Below, piece by piece: positions 34,702 through 46,310 of a stretch of DNA of 64,000 nucleotides. Both the position numbers and the translations under genes were made by a program. Origin of the DNA: Arthrinium phaeospermum (Eukaryota > Ascomycota > Sordariomycetes > Amphisphaeriales > Apiosporaceae); assembly GCA_006503535.1 (NCBI GenBank), contig QYRS01000005.1, positions 2,232,001 to 2,296,000 on the forward strand, in the 5' to 3' direction. Under the pieces are notes generated by a model that ran no database searches, was not told the DNA's origin, and saw nothing but the letters and a program-made list of their open reading frames with translations. The number at the start of each line of letters is the position of its first letter. The first letter of the stretch is position 1.

Positions 34702-35015
34702 CTATTGTCCTCCCTCCCGCCTTAATCGGGTAATGTATGTGGTGCTGACCTGGTTCCATGCCGACATGTACTTCTCCATGCACTGGGTGAAGCAGGCCTG
34801 CTCGCCGCTCGATAGGGAAGAACCGGGCTTCGGGACGCACTTCTGGAAGCAGTGCTCATTGATTTTCTACGCAAGGCGACCCAATTAGTTTCTGGTATAC
34901 CTGGGAACCGGCCGCCATGACGGCCACATACCTCAATCAGCTCGCGCGCATTGGTCATGGCATATTGCGTCTGAACCTGCTTGATGACTTCCTGCTTGAC
35001 GCTCTCGGAATCCAT
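34702..35015 (-). CDS. Mitochondrial import inner membrane translocase subunit Tim13
   Basis: Small TIM chaperone of the intermembrane space; Tim8-Tim13 guides hydrophobic precursors across that space. Exon 1 34932-35015 (MDSESVKQEVIKQVQTQYAM), intron 34867-34931 (GTATGT...TAG), exon 2 34702-34866. The twin CX3C motifs, CFQKC and CFTQC, are present with the spacing CVPKPGSSLSSGEQACF, as needed for Mia40-dependent oxidative folding. Length 82 aa, normal; frame intact. The first exon lacks cysteines and is Gln/Ala-rich, also typical of Tim13. Confidence 0.95.
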
Positions 35016-35952
35016 GGTGGCGGACGTTGGGGGTTTGGGGTCTGATATTCGTTGTGGTGGTGTTTCTATAACGACCGAATTCCTCGGGTTCTTTTGCACT
35101 TTCTCCAAGCAAATCTAAAAGGAGGGATTGGGGTCGACAGGAACGAAGCCTAGAAGCAATTGATGCAATTGGAGGGCTCAAAATGTGACGGTATTTTAGA
35201 GTAGTTGCGGCTATCAATGATGCATCTTCGGGGCTAAGATATTTATTCCTCTTAGCGGCATCCGCCGCAGGGCCAAGCCAAGCCAGGCAGGCAGGTCCCG
35301 AGTGAAAGAGCCGTCGAGCTGATGTACCTACCTAACCGTCCCACTGTAACCCAGCAGCAAGCTAAAATGTGGCTTTGCGTTCCAGCTATAGTGGGGAGGT
35401 GGCTGAAGCTCTCTCTTAGATGCACCTGGCACCATCGCAGTTGTATTGCATGCTTTGGTTCTTGCATCACTTCTCACCTTTGGCGGCTTCCGTAGATTCT
35501 GTCTCCGATGCCTCCGTTAGTGGAAGGGACGAGGTAGCCACTGTCCTCGCACCGTTCGGCCTCCCTTGCCACAACCATGTATCTGACGACTGGGTGCGTC
35601 GCGAGCCTCTGCACGGCGGCCGGTGCAGCGTAGCAAGACATGATTGTTTCATTTATGGTGCGGTATGATCGATGGAAATTCTTCGTTTCTTCCATCATGA
35701 TGTGGATGACCTGACTGGTCTGTTAACTGGTTGACCGCCCGTTTGTGTAATTCAATCGACAGGTGTTTCCTGACAGGCTGGACGGTCGGCGTTAACCAGA
35801 TGAGAAACTCTCTCGTGAAACCTTCTCACTCATAAACATTGAAGTATTGCCGCAGCCTGCTAGAAAGAAAATATTTGACCTACACACCACACAACCATAG
35901 TGCAGCCGCCGAGGAGACATTGCCATACAGCTATACCAATCCCACAGCCAAC
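35016..35952. other. Divergent spacer between TIM13 and the HAD gene
   Basis: No supported gene. Short frames at 35420-35700 on both strands overlap each other and lack coding bias. It should contain the two divergent promoters. Confidence 0.5.
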
Positions 35953-36675
35953 ATGCCGATCAAACTCGTTATCTTTGACTTTGACGGAACCTTGTTCGAC
36001 ACACATCGTTCCATCTCCCACTGCATCAAGCTGACTTTCGACGCGCTGCTTCCGGCTCAGGCACCGTCCGAGGCCGAGGTGCACCGGCTGATCTCCAGCG
36101 GCGCCGGACTGCAGGACACGTTCAAGGCACTGCATCCCACCACCACCACCACAGACGCAAGCCATGATGACTCCTTCAACGAAGAGAGATGGACGGCCAC
36201 CTACCGCTCGCTGTACGCGGAGCACGGCCAACCCCTCATCACTCCGTTCCCCGGTGCCGCAGAGCTTCTGGCCGCCCTGCGGGCGCGCGGTATCCCGGCG
36301 GCTATCGTCAGCAACAAGGGCGTGACGGCCGTCGTGACAGCGCTCCGGAATAACGGATTGGGTGATTGCGTAAGGGAGGACTTGATTGTGGGGGACAAGA
36401 CGCCCGGCGCTACGAGGAAGCCGCACACAGGCAGCTATACTGACGTGCTGCTTCCGGCGCTTGGGTGGACCGAGCCTAGCGACGATGCGTCCAGTGTGCT
36501 GGTCGTCGGCGATACGGAGGCGGATATTCGGTTTGCGGCCAATATCGGCGGCGCCGCCGTGTCGGTCTGGTGCCGGTATGGATACGGTGACAAGGGCGCG
36601 TGTGAGAAGCTGGGGCCGGGGTTCACGGTGGATTCTCTGGGGGAGATAGAGGGGATCGTTAATCGTCTGTCATGA
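35953..36675 (+). CDS. HAD-superfamily hydrolase, phosphoglycolate-phosphatase-like
   Basis: Start at 35953 (MPIKLVIFDFDGTLFDTHRS), preferred over an upstream in-frame start because motif I sits right at the N-terminus and the context is CCAACATG. HAD motifs: I DFDGTLFDT with the nucleophile Asp and general acid Asp; II in AAIVSNKG; III the Lys in TRKPHTGSY; IV VVGDTEADI. The helical cap (residues 17-100) is of the C1 type used by phosphoglycolate phosphatases and similar small-molecule phosphatases. A Thr-rich run TTTTT lies in the cap. 240 aa, single exon, intact. Likely substrate is a small phosphate ester; specificity cannot be read from sequence. Confidence 0.9.
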   Translation: MPIKLVIFDFDGTLFDTHRSISHCIKLTFDALLPAQAPSEAEVHRLISSGAGLQDTFKALHPTTTTTDASHDDSFNEERWTATYRSLYAEHGQPLITPFPGAAELLAALRARGIPAAIVSNKGVTAVVTALRNNGLGDCVREDLIVGDKTPGATRKPHTGSYTDVLLPALGWTEPSDDASSVLVVGDTEADIRFAANIGGAAVSVWCRYGYGDKGACEKLGPGFTVDSLGEIEGIVNRLS

Positions 36676-36973
36676 CAGGTTGGACAGTTGTTGACGCAGA
36701 TGTCGCATATTCACGTCCTTACAACGTCTGTCATGTACGGTCATCTTTGTGCAATCGCCCGTTCGCTTTGACGACCTGAAAGCTACATCGACAATGCATT
36801 ATCTTGCAATATAAAGGGGATTGTTTCGTGCCTGGCTTTTTGTTTGTAAGCCACATTTGCTCCTACATGAACATCGCTTTATATATATATGTGTGTGTAT
36901 ATCTTGGCTACTTTTGTGGGATAACAGGTCAGCACAATCTCTGCTTGTGATCACGCATTGATCCATTAGCGAA
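36676..36973. other. Short spacer with TATA-like run
   Basis: Between the HAD gene and the 452-aa orphan. TTTATATATATATGTGTGTG at 36880-36899, about 80 bp before the orphan's start codon, is a possible TATA element for it. Confidence 0.4.
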
Positions 36974-38332
36974 ATGGCGCCAGAAACTGTATCGTGCGAG
37001 GCTTACGAGGGAGCTTCCTTGATGGTCTTTCAAGACCTGCCCCTGGATTTCGACCCATCTACACAATGGCTCGATGGAGACTCACCACAGCACCCACACT
37101 TCGACGAGGCAGAGAGAATCCAGGACCTTGTGAGGGTCATCAAGGGGGACCTGTTAGATTGCATCCTTGAAGGATGCCATATCCTACTTCAGCGCAGTGA
37201 CCCCAAAAATCTGCTTCCGACGTTTAAACATGACACGCAAGTCTGGCGAGCAGCCGTATCGATGCACAAGTTTGGCGTCGTCTACTTGGGAAGTAGGACA
37301 GACTGTCGATATGATTTCATGCCCGTGCTAGAGTCGAACAAGGAACTCTTTGTTGCAGTTGACTCATTCTTATGCTCAGAACGAAACGCGATCCGCGTCA
37401 TCAACTATGGCGTCCACCGCTGGATTACAACGAAGAACTCGAAGGTGGAACGTCCGGGCATGCTTGTGCCGGCTTACGCCATTTCTTCCATTGACCTCCA
37501 TCATGTTGCTGTCAGATCACAGGACGTTGAAGGTGACAGCGTGAGCTTGCTCGGCGCGAGCGAGGCTCTCTGGGACCTCCACGACTTTGCCCATCATGTC
37601 GCCGCCGCCTTGTCGCCGGCCCTGTACGGCAGCAAGTACTTCTCCCACCTGAGAGACCTTCCTCCTCGACTGACGGCCCTCATACGAAGCCGTGCCATGA
37701 GGACGGCTAAGCCGAAGCCCCTCTGCTCCGATGGCGTGATATTCAGCGAATTGCTAACAGCCTTGTTCGAAGACGAGGTGGGGGACGCCGCCATCATTGC
37801 CGGGGAACGACAGCAAGAAACGCAGCATACCTACGCCTCGCTGACCGACCATCTCGCCGAGTCGCTGGCGGACTACCTACTGCAGCGGCGCTCGCTGCGT
37901 CACGGCACCACCGGCGCCATGCTCATGATGGAGGACCCCGTCACGCCCGAGCAGCTCGCCGTGCTTGTCCAGAACAAGGCGTACGAGCTGACGGCGTCGG
38001 AGATCGAGCAGCGGGTCATGACGCGCGGCGGGCCGGCGGGCGACGAGAGGGATGCGCTCGAGGCGATGGGCGGCGCCGCGGACAGGATCCGATACCTGGC
38101 GGCGTCCCGTGGCTGGATGTACTTTGAGGTCCGGAACACCATCAAGCACCGCGCTCAGAAGCTGGCGTACCAGATAGTTGCCGAGCGCATGCTTGACGGA
38201 TCGGAAGGTGAGTTGGATGAGATGGATGAGGAATTGGTGCAGCTGGTTATAGATAGTTGTGGGTATGTCGGCTGGGAACGGGGGCAGGTGCCGAATTTGT
38301 GGGATATATTACTAGACAGGGAGACTATATAA
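36974..38332 (+). CDS. Intact 452-aa protein of unknown function with His/Asp-rich motif
   Basis: Start ATG 36974 in good context (GAAATGGCG); single exon, 452 aa, no frame break and strong GC third-position bias. No known domain is recognisable. It begins MAPETVSCEAYEGASLMVFQ, has an acidic-hydrophobic middle with FGVVYLGSRTDCRYDFMP, then around residues 198-210 the motif LWDLHDFAHHVAAALSP followed by YGSKYFSHLRDLP, and later LTDHLAESLADYLLQRRSLR, MYFEVRNTIKHRAQKLAYQI and a Trp-containing acidic tail. His, Asp and His in WDLHDFAHH resemble metal ligands but this is conjecture. No signal peptide or membrane helix. Probably a soluble, mainly helical protein. Its neighbours are not functionally linked. 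Confidence 0.8.
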   Translation: MAPETVSCEAYEGASLMVFQDLPLDFDPSTQWLDGDSPQHPHFDEAERIQDLVRVIKGDLLDCILEGCHILLQRSDPKNLLPTFKHDTQVWRAAVSMHKFGVVYLGSRTDCRYDFMPVLESNKELFVAVDSFLCSERNAIRVINYGVHRWITTKNSKVERPGMLVPAYAISSIDLHHVAVRSQDVEGDSVSLLGASEALWDLHDFAHHVAAALSPALYGSKYFSHLRDLPPRLTALIRSRAMRTAKPKPLCSDGVIFSELLTALFEDEVGDAAIIAGERQQETQHTYASLTDHLAESLADYLLQRRSLRHGTTGAMLMMEDPVTPEQLAVLVQNKAYELTASEIEQRVMTRGGPAGDERDALEAMGGAADRIRYLAASRGWMYFEVRNTIKHRAQKLAYQIVAERMLDGSEGELDEMDEELVQLVIDSCGYVGWERGQVPNLWDILLDRETI

Positions 38333-38977
38333 TAGCAGAGCCTGGCTAGGCATGTGACTGCATCATAATATATATACACGATTGCCTCTTTACGTTGCCA
38401 GTATTTAATAAGTGTGCTCAATCGATCCCTTCCATCAACATTGAATATATTTATTATTAGTATAAAGGTGCAGGGGCTAGACGCCACTTAAGCCACACTA
38501 AGGTAGACCAAAGAGCTCAGTTGGACCCTGCTGGGCTCCAGTTTGAGCTTCAGTTAGCAGCCGACTTCAGGTGCCTCGGCGCCTAGCAAGTACAGCTGTA
38601 CCCGGGTTAGGCATTAGGGGACGGGGTACGGAATACGGGAGAGTTTGAGACAAGCTTGGACTTCTGACCATTGACAGTCGCACGTTCTCTCCAAAGGCCC
38701 AATTTTATTTGCAGCTACTGCTGCTTTGATGGAGGATGGGCAAGAAAGAGGCCAGCTAACGATTGATAGAATTGGTCGAATTGGTTTTGTTTCCAGTCCG
38801 CACACGACCACGACACCAAGCTGCCCATCGTCGCATAGCACATTTCTCCCTGGGGCCTTCTTGTGCGGCAGACGCGTAACAGCATTTTCACCTCTGCTCA
38901 CCATTCTTTCCCGTCCTCTTGTTCCTCCTTGCTTTCGGCTCCTCCTTACCAGCTCTCTCCCTCGGCTTCAGCCCACA
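38333..38977. other. Spacer before the lectin gene
   Basis: No gene. AT-rich first part (38350-38470), then pyrimidine-rich leader (38880-38975) immediately upstream of the lectin start. Confidence 0.55.
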
Positions 38978-40083
38978 ATGAGGTGGCTCACTTGGTTGTC
39001 GTCGGCCTTGGGGCTGGCTGCAACTGCTCGCGCTGCAGTGAGCCACGATGAAGATGGAAACATTCGCAGCATTTCGGTCAGTTCCATTGCCCACCTGCAA
39101 CATTTGACATCCTTAGTAGTAGCATCGAGCTAACATGGCTTGCTCCCCGCACAGCTGCGAACGCACACACTAGTACAACCGTACCTCGACTCGGATATGG
39201 CCAGTCGGTGGTATGAGTTCGGAGGTGACACCATCATCAGGACAGATTCGTATGCAAACCCGGCTCCGATTGCACACCAAATATTCCGACGCAAAGCTAA
39301 CCCAAGGCTAGATACGTTCGCTTGGTGTCGGACCGTCCCTCGCAAAACGGCTGGCTGTTCTCCCGCGTACCCCTGACGGCCACGAACTGGGAAATCGAAG
39401 TCGAGTTCAAGATTCACGGACAGCACCAGCTCTACGGCGATGGATTCGCCATGTGGCTCACCAAGGAGCGCGGAAAGATGGGCTCCGTCTTTGGACATTC
39501 CGACAACTTCGAGGGTCTCGGCCTCTTTGTCGATACCTACAAGAACAACCGCCCCGGTGTCGTCTTCCCCTACGTGATGGCCATGTACGGCGACGGCAAG
39601 ACAAGCTACAACAAGGATAACGACGGAAAGGACCAGGAATTCGCCGGCTGCTCGGCCCGTGGCATTCGACATGCCAGCGTCCCGACCAAGCTCAAGTTGA
39701 CCTACTTCCAGGACAAGCAGCTGAAGCTCGAGCTGCAGTACAAGTCGGAGGACGAGTGGACCCTGTGCTTCGAGACGGCCGAGCCCCCGGCCATCCCCTC
39801 GGTCACCTACCTTGGCTTCAGTGCCGAGACTGGCGAGCTCAGCGACAACCATGACATCATCGCGGTCAACGCCAGGAACCTGTACACGTCCGGCGGGCAA
39901 ACCGGCAGCAAGTCTTCTCCCGGAGCTGGAGGCCGCAAGGGCAAGCACACCAACAAGGTCGAGAAGGAGGGCGGCGGTTGGGGCTGGTTCCTGTTCAAGA
40001 TTGTCATGGTCGGTGTGGTGCTCGGAGGCGGCTACGTTGGCTACACTGTTTACCGAACCAAGAGCCGGTCTCATCGTTTCTAG
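38978..40083 (+). CDS. L-type lectin cargo receptor, VIP36/ERGIC-53-like
   Basis: Type I membrane lectin of the early secretory pathway that binds high-mannose N-glycans on cargo glycoproteins. Exons 38978-39076, 39155-39249 and 39312-40083 (introns 78 and 62 nt) give 321 aa. Signal peptide MRWLTWLSSALGLAATARA, then the legume-lectin-like domain: YEFGGDTIIRTDSYVRLVSD, PLTATNWEIEVEFKI, LYGDGFAMWLTKERG, GLGLFVDTYKN, FAGCSARGI, and YLGFSAETGELSDNHDIIAV. A Gly/Lys-rich stalk, one transmembrane helix (FLFKIVMVGVVLGGGYVGYTVY) and a short basic tail RTKSRSHRF follow. Sugar and calcium ligands FVDTYKNN are present. Shorter than Emp47-type receptors, with no coiled coil, so closer to VIP36/Emp46-type. 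Confidence 0.92.
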
Positions 40084-42888
40084 ATTCTGGATATGACGGG
40101 ACAAGGCGAAAACGAGTTACGACGAAAAAGGGGAGGCTTTTCTTCAGTTGTTACTACGCGAGACGAATCGTATATACCATTCTACATCATTCAAGTTATG
40201 GGTCTCGAGATGTAGTGAAGATGCAGTCAGTGTATCTTATGTGCTGTAGGGCATTGGGTACAGACTCAACTGTATGTAATCTGGACCAGGCCACCGGGAT
40301 GAATCAAAATCGAAAGCTTGCTAGTGCACACACACACACTGGGGGACCATTGCCAGAAACTGGCTATCGAAATGGTGAATGAAACGGAACAGGTTTAATT
40401 CGGCTGATGTAAAGTTTTGGGTATCGTAGCTAATTGAATGTGGTATCTCCTTTCGCTGGTTCAAGTTTCAACGCGAGAGCGTCGTATTGCGCTCTGGATT
40501 TCAGATGACCATGAAACGGAATGGCCAACCCCAAACATTAGGTATATTCACCCGAGTCTCGTTCAACACTATGGAAACGCATTGAATATGTATGTGACTT
40601 CCACTTCTACGATGCTAGACGGTTTCCAAGAACGCCTTGCGGTATTCCTGCCATCCGTAAAATACTCGCAAGGGTGTTTTGGCTATAGGCCCGCCTGGAT
40701 CGCTATGCTGCAGATGTCGAATCCTTAATATAGAACACATTCGGCTAACCCCAACCTCCAACCTCCCAATGACGCAGGGTTGAGGGTTAGAAGGGAAAAC
40801 GGCTACATGGTACCTACATCTTCTGTACCCCACATTCACCCACATCTTCTTCAGTCAGTCATGCGTACCCTTCCGGTCCAAGCATTGCCATGATGATGGA
40901 CCATGTCGATGGTTCAGTTTATTATGGAGGGTGCAGCCGATGGCATCCCTGCTGCTGTACATGCTTAACGTAGATGGGCAATTGCCCAGGTAGACGGGGC
41001 ACTGACCCGAGGTTACGGGGAGGTGAGGTTGCAGTGGCAGCAGCAGCAGCCCGGGGATAAGTAGAGCAAGCAAGCCGATGCGGGATTAGCAATCCCACGA
41101 GGTCGATTTGAAGGCAAGATCGCCGCTCATCCGTCTGCATGTCCGTTGGTTCCTATCAGCGCTATATTTCCGCGCCTATCAAGCGAGCATTCGCTTCCGT
41201 ATCCTATCTTGACTGCATGCCAATCTACGATAGGATATTGGCAGGATCTGGTTGTTGTTGTGTAGGCAGGCATTTGGTCAGAGGAGGCTCGTACAGGTTG
41301 GGTCATAGGGCGGGCGGCTTTTCTCTATCTCTTCTTGCGGTTTCTTTCTTTCCCTTCCTTCCGTTTACGCCAATTCAATTTTCTTTCAGCCTCCCTTCTA
41401 TCCTCTTTCTCCTCCTCCGCCCCCTCTCTCTATCCTCAATGGCCAATGGCCAACGGATAAGCTGAAATATGAGAGCCGTTTTTGATCAGTATTATCCGTG
41501 TTACTGTATTGATGTATGCTAGCTCAATCACTTGGCCGCGAGCTGAGACTCTAGCTAGCAGCTGCTCCCCCTCCCCCCGCCCCCCGAAAAACCCCACCTT
41601 GACCTTGCCTGTCCACTCAGCCAATTCTCTAACTATCTCGTCACTCTCGTAGCCCATGCTCGCCGTCTTTGAGGCTTCTCTTCAACCATGAAACCTTAAT
41701 TGGGTTGAGCTGACTAGTTGATTACTGCCTTTCTCAACCTTAAGAGTCTCTGTCGTCAGAGCCTATTGGTCTGTCTGCCTATACCGATCGGCAGACAAGG
41801 GAAAAGCCTGTCAGAATCCGGGAGTTGCGTCGTTTCAAGACACCTTGCCAATTGCTTGCTTCTTTCTTCTTTCCACCAGTCCCGGCCGCTTCTGCTTGAC
41901 TGCCTCCATCAGATCCAATTGCAAACACATATCGAGCATTATACTGCCTCTATACCCTGGAGCGTGTTCGTCCTCAGTCGACCAAGTAAACAACAGGAGC
42001 CGCTATATACTTACTTACTCCCAATCTCCCCTCCTGGACGGACTCCTTTTTAGTTCCCCAAATATAACTCTGGATTCCAATTGCACTGGCAACCGCCCGC
42101 CCACTTAGGTACTCTGCGGGGAAAGGCTTTGTACGAACAAGGAGCACAACCTTTGGACCTACCTCATTAGCAGCCCACACAACCACCTGCCACCTACCTA
42201 CCTTCCCTATATACCGAATCTGCGACACCTCTTTGTCTCTGTATCCCAACTTCTTTCTTGGACATCCGCTCTTGCTGCTGAAAACAACCAACTTGCGCCA
42301 CATTCTCGTCTTCCGGGCCGTTGAAGCTTCTTACCGCCGCTGCACCCAAACGCTAAAGCAGCAGCTGTACCATAGCTCGACTCTACCTGCCTACTCACCC
42401 AGCATCGAAAAAACACATACCTACCGTCCAACATCTTCGCCAAGTATACTGGGGCGTGCCCATAGCCATTACAAAAACTCTAGAGTGTGACATCTCGGTC
42501 GCAGCGGTTGCCCGCCAGATCTAGACTGCTTACTTGACTCCCGCGCCTGCCCTCGGCTCCCAGCGCATCCGCCCGGCTGGTTCTTGATCGGAGCTACGAT
42601 CTGTCACATTGGCACATTGGCGACATATGTAGTGCCTCTTACCCGAGTCGAACCCACCGCTCTTACCCACACTGTCGCTTGCGAACGTCACCTTCCAACC
42701 ACAACCTGGGCGCCAATTCCTGCTTCCTGCCAGCCACTGCTCCCACGACGCTGCCACTGCCCAGCTTCCCAATTGACATTGACCCGACACGGTTGCCTTT
42801 GCGTACATAGCTGCTTAGCTTGGCAGTCGTCTCCACCGACCACATACACCGAGGCTCTGACCCTCTGTTACCTTTTCCAGCAAAACAC
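40084..42888. promoter_or_regulatory. Long upstream region and leader of the PKA gene
   Basis: 2.8 kb without a supported gene between the lectin and PKA. From about 41330 to 42880 it is strongly pyrimidine-rich (TCTTTCTTTCCCTTCC near 41340, CTCCTCCGCCCC near 41413) with many short upstream ATG frames. This fits a long, possibly intron-bearing 5' leader for the kinase. Low-bias frames such as 42584-42901 are not credible genes. Confidence 0.5.
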
Positions 42889-44606
<1,718 letters not shown>

Positions 44607-46310
44607 GTCGGTATCTTGGGCGGTGAAGGGGAAGCGATGTGGTGTGGTGTAGGATGAATAGCGACGGAGTAGGTATACGAGAGAGCAAAAGAGACATGGA
44701 CTAGGAATAGAGATTCTGGAAGGTCAGCTTGGCCCGGCAGGTACAAAAAGGACCAAAAGGTGAGTTTTCATCGGGGGCTGCATTATACTCTTATGCTCTA
44801 TTATGGGACGGAGTTCAAACATACGCTAGGTATCCGTACGAAGGGGGGTATTTGGCTGCTACGACTATGGATAGCGCTTTACCTTGCAAGTGTTTGCTTT
44901 CGAATAGCAAATAATGAAGGCAATTGTTCAATACATGTCTATGCGTCTGCTGGTTCCGTTACTTAGGTTGTGGATTGGGCCAGGCCATCCGTTCATTGTC
45001 TTGTTTAATGAAACGAAACGAAGCCCCTAATGTGATTGAATTGGACGGGCGGAAGGGAGTTAAGGGACATGTTTAAATTGGAACGGTTGAAAGAAGCTTC
45101 AGGTAAAAGCAAGCGAGGTTACGTTGCATAGGCTTGTTATGTTAATCAGGGTCGGTTTGCCCCCCACATGGGCAGTGGACCAACGTTTTCCGCAGCAGCC
45201 AATTCCGATGGACGGGTCGGGGCCCGAGGATGCGAGCCATCTCTGCATCGTGCGGTTTTTATATTAGGAGGTGCGTTGCGATCGTTTGCTTACTGGATCG
45301 AATCGAAGTATAACGAGATTGGGGGGGTGTACTAATAAACACGTCAACTAGGGCCACTGGGGGCTTGGGGGGGCTCGCCTCGATCGAGTTATTAGGTAGG
45401 TATTGCTTGCAGCGCGGCGGCCGGTTCGTTCCAGTCCTGTATCATGTCCGTCACCGACTGACCGACTTGCTTACCGACCGCCCAGGGCCACCCCCTCGCT
45501 TGTCACTTGTCGCTCGCTCACCTCTCACTTGCTGCTTGCTGGCTTGCTTGCAGAAACGGGCTACTAAAGTACGTGCATACATACATACATACATACAGTA
45601 GTTTGTACAGACCGTTACCGTACATAACAAAAGGAATATACCGAACATTGAAGGCCAAACGGCGGCGGCTCTCTCTCTCGTCTCCCTCGGTCCCCACTCT
45701 TACCCATGCCACTGGGGGTGGCTCTTTTCGCTTCCAACTCGTCGACCCGCCTCGTGCATTATTGGCTTCCCGCTTATTCTGCTTTCCTGGGACCGGGGAC
45801 TGGGACTGGGAACTGGGAAGGGCGAAAGGAGGGAAGCGGAAGCAGAAGAAATCCTCGTTTCAACCTTTTCCCATCAAACCTTCGATCTTCACAACTGCTG
45901 CTCTTGGCAAAAAGCGAATAACTAAGTCCTTTTCTTTTGGTCCGCTGGAAAGTTGTTCAAGGCTTTTTTTATACTGGTTTTCTTCGTTGCTTTTGCCCAT
46001 TATCTGCATAGCATTCATCCGTTCCCCAGTCCATCGGCGGTATACATACATTTGCATATACACTTGCATCTCGAAGAAGCGGAGCGTTTGGTGGTCGTAC
46101 TAGAGCGAATGATTGCTTGTTGACTCCCCAAGCTTTTCTTGGCCCTCGATTGGTTCCAATTGATCCGCGTTTTCCTACTGGGACTTATTTGTCACCGTTT
46201 GGGTATACATATAATCCGCCTGCTTTTGATATTTGTATCAACGACGCCTCCTTTTTGTTTTGCACGGAGCAAGAAGGAAAGAAGTCAAAGCCAAAGCCAA
46301 GCCGCCCAAG
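44607..46310. promoter_or_regulatory. Upstream region and leader of the CorA-like gene
   Basis: No supported gene. Contains a (CATA)n run near 45574-45597, CTTGC-rich stretches near 45527-45550 and pyrimidine-rich sequence up to the start at 46311. Plus-strand open frames such as 45507-46103 are low-complexity and lie inside the leader. Probably a long promoter plus 5' UTR. Confidence 0.5.

Noticed and set aside
45507..46103. 198-codon plus-strand frame upstream of the CorA-like gene
   Set aside because: Low-complexity translation of CTTGC and CATACATA repeats within the leader.
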